A DNA stretch of 22,969 bases, taken from Gemmatimonadota bacterium (GTDB taxonomy: Bacteria > Gemmatimonadota > Gemmatimonadetes > Longimicrobiales > Longimicrobiaceae). Shown one piece after another: positions 14,086 to 21,290 of this stretch. Both the position numbers and the translations under genes were made by a program. The stretch covers positions 1 through 22,969 of the forward strand of contig JAHWJV010000009.1 in NCBI GenBank assembly GCA_019348265.1. Reading direction: 5' to 3'. The notes under the pieces are model-generated. The model searched no databases, was not told where the DNA came from, and saw only the letters and a program-made list of their open reading frames with translations. Every line of letters begins with the position of its first letter. Positions within the stretch are counted from its first letter, which is position 1.

Positions 14086-16266
14086 TTACGGCGTCGTCAG
14101 CCACCGGAGGATGTGCTCGGGCGCCGCGGAGGGCGAGCGCTGGTAGGCGCTCGGCGCCCCGGCAGCGGCATAGGCGCCCCGGACGCTCAAGCCCGCGAAC
14201 GCGGTGTCGGCGCCGGCTACGAGCAGCGGAGTGGGAGCGGCGAGCGCCGCCGCGGCCGGGAGCCCCCCGGCCTTGAACAGGCCGGGGACGAGATAGCGCA
14301 GCGCTTCGGCAGGGTCCTCGGAGCGGCCATCCATCTGGTAGATGGCAACTCGCCCGAGCGCGTCACCGGCGGTCGCGGCAGCCAGCAGCGCCCATACGCC
14401 CGCGTCGGCAGCGCCCAGCAGGTTGATCCGCTGGACGCCCTGGTCCCGGAGAAAGGCGATGGTGGTGAGCACGTCCTGCACGCGCTCCTGGGTGTCGGTG
14501 CGATTGTAGGTGCTGAAGTGCGGAGCTTGCTCATCCCGGTCGGTCTTCGTACCCGCCGGGAGGACATGCTCTCCAATCTTGAACAGGTCGGGTGCCAGCA
14601 CGCTCTGCCCCGCGGCCAGCAGCCCCCTCACCAGCTCCGCGTTGCCCGGCGAAGCGAGCCCCGCCTTCCCCTCGTCGTCGAGCACGATCGTGGCGACGCG
14701 CCCGGTGGAGGCGGGCCTCAGCCAGACGGCCGGGATCCAGTCCGACTCCTCCGCCCGCGCCACCACCCAGCGCTCGATCGTGTAACCCCGCCCCGGAGTG
14801 GTGCCGCGCAAGCTGCTCTCTGTCTTCCCGGGCAGCCGAGCGGCGACCACCGTGCGGATGGCCGGCCCGTAGAGCCGGCGGAAAGATTCGAGGGAGGCGG
14901 CGCTGCTGGGCCACGCCCCCGCGAGCTGACGGACGGCGAGGTCGCGCAGGTATGCCTTCAGCCCCGCCTCGTCGATCTGCCGGGGAGGCGGGGTGAACGA
15001 GCCGGCGGGGAGGTCGGCGAAGGTGAGATTACGGTCGATGACCATCTGGTGCAGGAAGACCAGGACGTCGCGGTCGCGCTCGACGGTCACCGGCTGCTCC
15101 AGGTAGCGGGCGGCGCTCGTATCCCCCAGGAACGCCCGCGCGAACCATGGATAGACGGCCTCGCGGCTGGCGCGGTTGGAGTTGTGCGGGAAGTCGAAGT
15201 GCGCGTTGCTCACCCGGTCCTCCGCGCCGTAAAGCCGGTAGAGCGAGCGCATCATCGGGAACTCCCGTATCGGCGTACGCGCCGTCCAATCCCCCGACGT
15301 CGATACCATCAGCAGGGGACGGGGAGCGGAGAGGGCGGCGATCTCCACGTTGAAGGTCCCGAAGCGCAGCCCAGGCGCGTTCTCGCACAGGTCGCCGCCC
15401 TGCATCTCCGCCGAGATCATGTTCACCGGCGCCGTCGCCTTCACCGCTCCGACGGTATCCAGCGCGGTCAGCAGGAACACCTGCGTCGCCCCGCCGGACG
15501 CACCGCTCATCCCGACGCGGCTGGTGTCAACGTCGGGTAGCGACCGCACGAACTCGAGCACGCGGATGCTGTTCCAGAGCTGGAGCCCGAGCAGGTTGAT
15601 GCTCCAGAGCTGCGACGTGGCGTCGGACGCGAAGCGGTGCCCGACCTGCTTGGTGTCCGCGTAGCCCACCATGTCGTAGGTGAAGACCACGTGGCCCTGC
15701 CGCGCCATGTTCGCCGCCAGGGCGGGAACCGACGCCACCTCCGTGTTCACCAGCCTCCCCGCGTCGAAGTGACCATGGGGCGAGATGATCGCCGGGAAGG
15801 GCCCCGTCCTCCCGGTGGGCCGGTACAGGTTACCGCCCAGGAAGAAGTTCGGGTGCGTCTCCAGGTACACCTTCTCGATGCTGTACCCTTCCCGCTGGAT
15901 CCGCCCGAAGACCCCCGGGTTCAGCGGGGTCCTGGGCGGCATGGGCCAGAGCCCCGTCGCCACCAGGATCTGCCGCCGAACGCTGTCCGCATGAGCCTCC
16001 CATCTCGCCAGCGAGGGATAGGAGGGTAACGCATTCGGTAGCCTGACGCCCCGCATGGTGAGCAGGCGAGCATCGCGCCGGGTGAGGTCGCGGCTCGCGG
16101 TCTCCCTCGGCTCGTACACGCGCAGCGCTTCGGGCGTGAGCGGGTCCGGGGTGAGACGCTGCGCCGCGGCTCCACTGGACGCGAGCAGCAGAGCTGCGCC
16201 GGCCCCGGCGAGCAGCACGTTGAGAGCGAATACATGCAGCGACGGCTTCCGGAGGGCAGAGCGCAT
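14086..16266 (-). CDS. exported two-domain alpha/beta hydrolase (acetylxylan-esterase-like)
   Basis: The 726-residue protein (ATG 16266) has a signal peptide (MRSALRKPSLHVFALNVLLA..., AAA|Q near residue 36), so it works in the periplasm or outside. The first domain (about 100-430) is an alpha/beta hydrolase of the acetylxylan-esterase/dipeptidyl-peptidase-like kind. It has PFPAIISPHGHFDAG (HG oxyanion region), the nucleophile elbow GMSGASGG (Ser257), STSGDWT (candidate Asp) and HFDFPHN (candidate His). A second hydrolase-like domain (about 520-720) repeats the order WIPAVWLRP, ATIVLDDEGKAG, VLTTIAFLRDQG. At its elbow it reads NLLGAADAG, with Asp621 where Ser would be, so it is probably non-catalytic. 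The frame extends to 16389 without a better start. It is transcribed divergently from the CdaR-type regulator across a 204-base gap. Likely an ester or acyl hydrolase on carbohydrate; exact substrate unknown. Confidence 0.8.
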   Translation of the reverse strand: MRSALRKPSLHVFALNVLLAGAGAALLLASSGAAAQRLTPDPLTPEALRVYEPRETASRDLTRRDARLLTMRGVRLPNALPSYPSLARWEAHADSVRRQILVATGLWPMPPRTPLNPGVFGRIQREGYSIEKVYLETHPNFFLGGNLYRPTGRTGPFPAIISPHGHFDAGRLVNTEVASVPALAANMARQGHVVFTYDMVGYADTKQVGHRFASDATSQLWSINLLGLQLWNSIRVLEFVRSLPDVDTSRVGMSGASGGATQVFLLTALDTVGAVKATAPVNMISAEMQGGDLCENAPGLRFGTFNVEIAALSAPRPLLMVSTSGDWTARTPIREFPMMRSLYRLYGAEDRVSNAHFDFPHNSNRASREAVYPWFARAFLGDTSAARYLEQPVTVERDRDVLVFLHQMVIDRNLTFADLPAGSFTPPPRQIDEAGLKAYLRDLAVRQLAGAWPSSAASLESFRRLYGPAIRTVVAARLPGKTESSLRGTTPGRGYTIERWVVARAEESDWIPAVWLRPASTGRVATIVLDDEGKAGLASPGNAELVRGLLAAGQSVLAPDLFKIGEHVLPAGTKTDRDEQAPHFSTYNRTDTQERVQDVLTTIAFLRDQGVQRINLLGAADAGVWALLAAATAGDALGRVAIYQMDGRSEDPAEALRYLVPGLFKAGGLPAAAALAAPTPLLVAGADTAFAGLSVRGAYAAAGAPSAYQRSPSAAPEHILRWLTTP

Positions 16267-16296
16267 GGAGCGATGGTCGTGAATCGGTGCGTTGCT

Positions 16297-16318
16297 GGCG
16301 ACGTCGTGCGGCGTCGCC
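16297..16318. promoter_or_regulatory. inverted repeat in the divergent promoter region
   Basis: GGCGACG (16297-16303) and CGTCGCC (16312-16318) are exact complements with an 8-base spacer, about 30-50 bases upstream of the hydrolase ATG. This is the right place for an operator controlling the hydrolase. The same gap holds a direct repeat GCCACCGT at 16423-16430 and 16438-16445, nearer the regulator gene. Binding by the adjacent regulator is inference. Confidence 0.3.
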
Positions 16319-16435
16319 GTCACCGCCGAATGTAAGGCGTGCGGCAGCCACGACAAGCGGGCCGCCTGTGCGCTCGGGGGGATCGGCATCGCCCGAATGG
16401 AGAGTGCGGCTTGTCGAGTATCGCCACCGTGGCCA

Positions 16436-16464
16436 TTGCCACCGTACGCCCCTGTGAGTAGAGT
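16436..16464 (+). promoter_or_regulatory. candidate leaderless promoter of the CdaR-type regulator
   Basis: TTGCCA (16436-16441) and TAGAGT (16459-16464) stand exactly 17 bases apart and resemble sigma-70-type -35 and -10 hexamers. Transcription would start around 16471, the A of the regulator's ATG, giving a leaderless message. This agrees with the absence of a Shine-Dalgarno sequence there. The second copy of the direct repeat GCCACCGT overlaps the -35 element, as an autoregulatory operator might. Confidence 0.35.
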
Positions 16465-16470
16465 CGCTGT

Positions 16471-17676
16471 ATGGCGCTCACGGACAACCCCCCAGACGGG
16501 TTACGCAGGGGCACCATCCTTCCCGCCCCTGCCTGCGACCTTCTCGACCGACTCACCTCGGAGCTGGACATCCGCTTCACCCTCACCGACGCGCGTGGGG
16601 TGGTCGTGGCGTCCACCGCGAGACGGCGTGCCGGTACCATCGAGCGGCACGCTGCGAAGCTACTCGAGCGTGCGGACGCGGCGGACCAGGCGGGTGCGAA
16701 CGCCTCCGAAGGCGCCACCGCCGTCTACTGCCTCCTGCGGCTGTCCGGAGTGGTTTCCGGGGTCCTGGTCGCCCACGGCGCTCCCGACCGGCTGCGCGAC
16801 GTGTGCCGCATCGCCGGGGTCTCCATCGGCCTGGCGCTCGACTTCTCGGCCGCCGCGTCTTCTCTGGGAAGGGAGAGCTCGAATCCCGGGCTGCTGCTCT
16901 ACCGGCTGCTGCGTGGCTCCCGCGAGGAGGCGCACCAGACGCGCATCGTAGCGGCGATCTGCGGATGGAACCTCTTCGTGCAGCGGGTCGCCATCGTGGT
17001 GATGGCCGCCGCACCGCCCGGTCGCAAAGCTCGCCAGATGCCTCTGGCCGATCCGATCGAGCTGCTCACCCGCTTGCTGGGCCCGGCGGCGAGCACGACG
17101 CCGTTCGGGCAGGTGGACGACTCTCAGTGGGTCATCCTGGTGCAGCACGAGCCGCAGGAGCCGTGGGGACGCATTCGGCAGCTCGCGGAGGACATCCAGG
17201 CCGCGTTCCTCGCGGGCGGGTGGGAAGCAAGGGTCGGCATCGGCGAGCCGCACCTTCCGGTGTACCCGGTGGTGGCGGTGCGCAACTCCTACCGTGAAGC
17301 CATCTACGCGGCGCGTCTCGGGCCAAGGCTGCAGGGTGAGCCTGGACCGTTCGAGCTGCGCGGGCTCGGGGCGGCCGCGTTCTTTGCGCCGAGCGGCCCC
17401 AGCCGCCGCAACCTCGCCTTGCTCGCGCTGGAGCCGCTCCGTGAGCACCCGCTGGTACTCGAGACGCTCAGCACCTACCTCGCATCCAACATGTCGGTCG
17501 CCGACACGGCGGCGCGCCTCAGTCTTCATCGCCACACGGTCCGGAATCACCTCGCCCGCGCGTTCACCCTCACTGGACTGGACCCCCGAACGCTCGAGGG
17601 GGCCGTGCAGCTCAAGCTCGCTCTGCTGGTCATCACCTCCGACCCCGACGGCGCCGACAGCTGGAGATCTCCATGA
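16471..17676 (+). CDS. CdaR/PucR-family transcriptional regulator
   Basis: The 401-residue protein has the CdaR layout. An N-terminal segment (about 20-135) resembles the putative sugar-diacid recognition domain (ACDLLDRLTSELDIRFTLTD, GVVVASTARRRAGTIERHA). The middle region (about 145-300) is GGDEF-like without a GGDEF motif (VGIGEPHLPVYPVVAVRNSYREA). A C-terminal PucR-type helix-turn-helix covers about 330-390 (LSTYLASNMSVADTAARLSL, HRHTVRNHLARAF). Characterised CdaR responds to D-glycerate, galactarate and glucarate; the ligand here is unknown. It is cytosolic. It is divergent from the exported hydrolase, a common arrangement for a local regulator. Uronate-type products from the nearby heparinase-like enzyme would suit a diacid or uronate sensor, which is inference. 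Its TGA overlaps the next ATG (ATGA, 17673-17676). Confidence 0.85.
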   Translation: MALTDNPPDGLRRGTILPAPACDLLDRLTSELDIRFTLTDARGVVVASTARRRAGTIERHAAKLLERADAADQAGANASEGATAVYCLLRLSGVVSGVLVAHGAPDRLRDVCRIAGVSIGLALDFSAAASSLGRESSNPGLLLYRLLRGSREEAHQTRIVAAICGWNLFVQRVAIVVMAAAPPGRKARQMPLADPIELLTRLLGPAASTTPFGQVDDSQWVILVQHEPQEPWGRIRQLAEDIQAAFLAGGWEARVGIGEPHLPVYPVVAVRNSYREAIYAARLGPRLQGEPGPFELRGLGAAAFFAPSGPSRRNLALLALEPLREHPLVLETLSTYLASNMSVADTAARLSLHRHTVRNHLARAFTLTGLDPRTLEGAVQLKLALLVITSDPDGADSWRSP

Positions 17677-18071
17677 AGCGAAAAATCCTGCTGGTAGAGG
17701 ACAATGAGGACAACCGGATCATCTATCGGCTGACGCTCACGCATTTCGGCTACGACGTGACCGAAACCGCCGACGGCGTAACGGCGATCCAGCTGGCCAC
17801 GGAGATCCTGCCCGACGTGATCCTGATGGACGTGTCGATCCCAGGCATCGATGGCTGGGAGGCGACGCAGATCCTGAAGGCCGATCCGCGGACCGCGCAC
17901 ATCGCGATCATTGCCATTACCGCCCACGCGCTGACCAGGGACCGAGATCGTGCGCGGGAGGTGGGCTGCGATAGCTATCTGACGAAGCCGGTGGAGCCAC
18001 GCCGCGTCCTGGAGGAGATAGAGCGGCTGCTTGGCACGGGGCGGACGCCCGAACTGGATGTGGAATTATGA
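17673..18071 (+). CDS. stand-alone response regulator (CheY/DivK-like receiver)
   Basis: The 132-residue protein is a single receiver domain. It has the acidic pair Glu9/Asp10 (LLVEDNEDN), phospho-acceptor Asp53 (DVILMDVSIPG), Thr83 (IIAITAHAL) and Lys105 (YLTKPVEP), so every residue needed for phosphorylation is present. There is no DNA-binding or enzymatic output domain; it would act by protein contact, like CheY or DivK. No histidine kinase is in the window. It is translationally coupled to the CdaR-type gene by a 4-base overlap, an unusual partner. The last codons (GTG GAA TTA TGA) lie inside the palindromic element that starts at 18060, so the element supplies the C-terminus and the stop. 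Confidence 0.92.
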   Translation: MKRKILLVEDNEDNRIIYRLTLTHFGYDVTETADGVTAIQLATEILPDVILMDVSIPGIDGWEATQILKADPRTAHIAIIAITAHALTRDRDRAREVGCDSYLTKPVEPRRVLEEIERLLGTGRTPELDVEL

Positions 18072-18153
18072 ATTTGGAATGGCTAGTCCTGGTATTACAG
18101 ACCAGGAAGCACCTTTGGGATTCAACATCATAATTCGAAATTCACCATTCCAC
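18060..18153. repeat. AT-rich palindromic element at a convergent gene junction
   Basis: The outer arms 18060-18080 and 18133-18153 are inverted repeats matching at 18 of 21 positions (GTGGAAT..TGAATTT.GAAT). A central perfect hairpin, TCCTGGT (18087-18093) / ACCAGGA (18101-18107), has a 7-base loop. The element is far more AT-rich than its surroundings. Each arm contains GTGGAAnnnTGA in frame with the gene it enters. It therefore encodes the final Val-Glu-X and the stop codon of both the response regulator (VEL) and pdeM (VEW). It may be a bidirectional terminator, a miniature palindromic mobile repeat, or both. No target-site duplication was identified. Confidence 0.65.
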
Positions 18154-18804
18154 CTCCACCACCCGATCCTCGGCGACCACGAAGACGCGGTCGTCCGGCT
18201 CCGGCTGTACATCGGCGGCGCCGGTGAAGTCGCCGAAGGAGGGGAAGACCGCGACGCGGGGCTGGATCCAGAAGCAGGCGAGGCGCTCGCGCTGACGACC
18301 TCGCCCGACGAGGCGGACGGCGGGGTGCAGGTGTCCAGCCAGGACGTACCCGGCGGAGTTGGGATCCGGGTAGTGCGCGAGGACGAACGGCGGGTCGTGG
18401 AGCGGCGCGTCGACGCAGCCGACGCCGAGACCTTCCGGCGGATCGCCCGCCCGACGGTCGTGATTGCCGCGCACCAGCACCAGCTCCAGGGAAGGGCGCT
18501 GGCGACGCCACCCGGCAAGCGCCTCGAGGGTCGCCGGCGCGCGACCCTCCAGCGCGTGGAGGTAGTCTCCTAGGAAAACGATGCGCGACGCGCCCGTCCT
18601 GTCCAGGACGGAATCGAGGCGCGAGAGAGACCCCACCGTCGTCCCGCGGGGGACCGGGATGCCGCCGGCACGGAAGGCTGCTCCCTTCCCCCAGTGCGGG
18701 TCTGCGAGCAGGAGAGTGTCTCGGCGCTCCCACCACGCGACCCGCTCCGGAAAGAGGACGAGCCGCTCCCCCGCGAGATCCACGCTCGCGATGCCCGCTT
18801 TCAC
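18142..18804 (-). CDS. pdeM: ligase-associated DNA damage response endonuclease PdeM
   Basis: The 220-residue protein is a calcineurin-like metallophosphoesterase of the PdeM family, found beside ATP-dependent ligase and Lhr-like helicase genes. Dinuclear-metal motifs appear in order: ADPHWGKG (Asp35, His37), FLGDYLH (Asp80), RGNHD (Asn114, His115), AHYP (His144) and GHLHP (His158, His160). Length is normal for the family and there is no signal peptide, so it is cytosolic. The family is assigned DNA endonuclease or phosphodiesterase activity in damage response. Its ATG overlaps the helicase stop by 4 bases (ATGA, 18801-18804), making it the last gene of the repair operon. Its last three codons lie in the palindromic element. 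Confidence 0.93.
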   Translation of the reverse strand: MKAGIASVDLAGERLVLFPERVAWWERRDTLLLADPHWGKGAAFRAGGIPVPRGTTVGSLSRLDSVLDRTGASRIVFLGDYLHALEGRAPATLEALAGWRRQRPSLELVLVRGNHDRRAGDPPEGLGVGCVDAPLHDPPFVLAHYPDPNSAGYVLAGHLHPAVRLVGRGRQRERLACFWIQPRVAVFPSFGDFTGAADVQPEPDDRVFVVAEDRVVEVEW

Positions 18805-21290
18805 CCGGCTTCCTTCTCCAGCGCCACCTGCATCCGCCGTACACGGTCTCCGAGGGCTTCCGAGGAGACCTTTTCGCGAGTGCGGTCCACCAGCAGCGGG
18901 AACGCCAGCGGGGGCGTCCGGCGCGGCTGCGTGACCACGACCTCGGAGGCGGCGAGCCGCTCCAGCGTCCGACCCAACCGGCTGCTCTCCAGCTGCCGCT
19001 CCAGAACCTCCCGGTGGGCCTGCGAAACCAGGAGGTTGTGGGGATCGTACCGCTGGAAGACGTCGAAGAAGAGACCGCTGGACGCCTGCAGCTGCCGCGC
19101 GCTTTTTCCGGCGTGAGGGTAGCCGGGAAAGATGAGCCCCGACACCCGCGCAATCTCTCGGAACTGACGCCGGGCCATCTCCGTCGCGTTCAGCGAGGCG
19201 GGGACGTCCTCAAAGAGGTTCTTCGGGCTCAACAGCCCGGCCGTGAGCGCCGCGTCCAGTGGAGCGCGTTCGGGCGACAGCAGCTCGAACCCGTAGTCGT
19301 TCGCCGCCAGGGTGAAGGAGATCGGCTCCAGCGTCGAGATCCGGTACGCGAACAGCGCGGCGAGCCCCTCGTGAACCAGGCGCCCCTCGAAGGGGAAGAA
19401 GAAGAGGTGGTGCCCCTCCCGCGTCTCCACGTGCTCGACCAGGAGCTGGTCGGCTCGCGGAATGCGCGACCAGCGCGACTGGATGTCGAGAATGGGCCGG
19501 ATCGCCTCCATCTCCGCCCCCCGCAACACCCCCTTCTCCGCCTCCTCGAGCCGCTCCCGGAGCGCCGCCGCGAGCTCCCCCGACAGGGGAAGGCGACTCC
19601 CCATCCACCGCGGGATCGCCCCCTGTGAGGAGGACGCCTTTCGCACCCAGGCCTTCATGTCCCGCACCCGCACGAACTCGAGGGGCTTACCGGAGAACAC
19701 GAATCGATCCCCGGGCTTGAGCCTGGCGATGAACGACTCCTCGACCGAACCGAGCCGTCCGCCGCGGAGGTACTGCACCGAAATGTGAGCGTCCGCCACG
19801 ATGGTGCCGATCGCCATGCGGTGCCGACGCGCCACCATGGAGTCCTCCACCACGTGTATTCCGTCTTCACGAGCGACGATGCGCGCGTATTCCGGGTATG
19901 CCTGGAGCGCGTCGCCGCCGCGCCTGACGAAATCGAGCACCCACTCCCATTCGTCGTCGAGGAGCCCGGCGTACGCGCGGGTGCTCCGCACCTCCCGCAG
20001 CAGATCGTCGGGGCGGAAGCCGCCACCCAGGGCGACGGTGACGACGTGCTGCACCAGTACGTCCAGCGGGCGCTCGACCGGGAGCCGCGACTCCACGGCG
20101 CCCGCCTCGAACCCGTCGCGCACCGCCGCGACCTCGATCAGCTCCAGCGCGTTGGTGGGGACGCAGGTCACCCTGCTGGGCGCGCCGGGGCGGTGGCCGC
20201 TGCGGCCGGCGCGCTGCAGGAGCCGTGCGATGCCTTTGGGGCTGCCGATCTGGAGAACGCGATCCACGGGGGAGAAGTCGACCCCCAGATCGAGGCTGGA
20301 GGTCGCGACGACGCAGCGCAGGCGTCCGGCGCGCAGCCCATCTTCCACCCATTCGCGGGTCTTCCGCTCGAGGGAGCCGTGGTGCAGGGCGATGGTGCCA
20401 GCCCACTCCGGGCGCGCGCTGAGCAGCGCCTGGTACCAGATCTCGGTCTGGGAGCGGGTGTTGGTGAAGACGATCGCCGTCTCACCCTCCTCCACCGCGT
20501 CGACCACCTGCGGGAGCATCTGAGTGCCGAGGTGCCCTGCCCAGGGGAAGCGCTCGATGAACGGCGGGATGAGGGCGTCGACGATCACTTTCTTCGGCTC
20601 CACCCCGCGGACCACGCGAGCCCCGCCGGGAAGTGGAGCGACGCCGACCAGCGTCTCCTTGGCCTCCTCGATATTGCCGATCGTGGCGGAGAGGGCCCAG
20701 ACGCGCAGCTCCGGGCGGAAATTCCGCAGCCGGGCCAGCGCCAGTTCCACCTGAACGCCGCGCTTGGTCCCCATCAGCTCGTGCCACTCGTCCGCGACGA
20801 CCATTCGGAGCTGGCTGAATATCTCGCGAGCGTCCTCCCGGGAGAGGAGGAGCGAGAGGCTCTCCGGGGTGGTGATCAGCGCGGTCGGGAGGCGCTTCCG
20901 CTGCCGAGCTCGCACGGCCGCCGAGGTGTCGCCGGTGCGGCCTTCCAGGCTCCACGGGATACCCAGCCCCTGCAGCGCCGCCTCCAGTGCCTCGCCGGTG
21001 TCGCCGGCGAGCGCCCGCAGCGGCGTGATCCATAGCACGCGAAGCGGTGGCGACGTGTCCCGGCGCGGCTTCTTCCCCTCAGCGCCCGCTGGCACGATCC
21101 GGCCGCCCTCCCGCATCCATTCGATCAACGGGGCCATCCACGCGGCGAGCGTCTTGCCCGTGCCCGTGGCCGCGTGGATCAGCCCGCTCTCTCCCTTCTG
21201 ATAGGCCGCCCAGACCTCCCGCTGGAAGGCGAAGGGCTTCCAGCCACGGTCGGCGAACCACCGGTCGACGTGCTCCTCCGCCCGCGTCAC
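18801..21290 (-). CDS. ligase-associated DEXH-box DNA helicase (Lhr-like)
   Basis: The 829-residue superfamily 2 helicase matches the ligase-associated DEXH helicase type of the Lhr group, which translocates 3'-5' on single-stranded DNA using ATP. Visible motifs: Q-like region FAFQREVW; Walker A ATGTGKT (residues 41-47); TTPESLSLLLS; the Walker B box DEWH (167-170) in ADEWHELMGTKRGVQ, characteristic of this subgroup; LSATIGN; FTNTRSQTE; and motif VI QRAGRSGHRPG. The C-terminal ~400 residues form the Lhr-core winged-helix and accessory part. Length is normal. Its ATG overlaps the ligase stop as ATGA (21287-21290), and its own stop overlaps the pdeM start in the same way. This is a cytosolic DNA-repair protein with no sign of damage to the frame. 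Confidence 0.94.
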   Translation of the reverse strand: MTRAEEHVDRWFADRGWKPFAFQREVWAAYQKGESGLIHAATGTGKTLAAWMAPLIEWMREGGRIVPAGAEGKKPRRDTSPPLRVLWITPLRALAGDTGEALEAALQGLGIPWSLEGRTGDTSAAVRARQRKRLPTALITTPESLSLLLSREDAREIFSQLRMVVADEWHELMGTKRGVQVELALARLRNFRPELRVWALSATIGNIEEAKETLVGVAPLPGGARVVRGVEPKKVIVDALIPPFIERFPWAGHLGTQMLPQVVDAVEEGETAIVFTNTRSQTEIWYQALLSARPEWAGTIALHHGSLERKTREWVEDGLRAGRLRCVVATSSLDLGVDFSPVDRVLQIGSPKGIARLLQRAGRSGHRPGAPSRVTCVPTNALELIEVAAVRDGFEAGAVESRLPVERPLDVLVQHVVTVALGGGFRPDDLLREVRSTRAYAGLLDDEWEWVLDFVRRGGDALQAYPEYARIVAREDGIHVVEDSMVARRHRMAIGTIVADAHISVQYLRGGRLGSVEESFIARLKPGDRFVFSGKPLEFVRVRDMKAWVRKASSSQGAIPRWMGSRLPLSGELAAALRERLEEAEKGVLRGAEMEAIRPILDIQSRWSRIPRADQLLVEHVETREGHHLFFFPFEGRLVHEGLAALFAYRISTLEPISFTLAANDYGFELLSPERAPLDAALTAGLLSPKNLFEDVPASLNATEMARRQFREIARVSGLIFPGYPHAGKSARQLQASSGLFFDVFQRYDPHNLLVSQAHREVLERQLESSRLGRTLERLAASEVVVTQPRRTPPLAFPLLVDRTREKVSSEALGDRVRRMQVALEKEAG

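Noticed and set aside
13960..15540. Plus-strand open frame of 526 codons opposite the alpha/beta hydrolase
   Set aside because: Low-complexity antisense composition with no recognisable motif; the minus strand has a signal peptide and the hydrolase elbow.
19785..21035. Plus-strand open frame of 416 codons opposite the DEXH helicase
   Set aside because: It is a shadow of the helicase, which has all its motifs on the minus strand.
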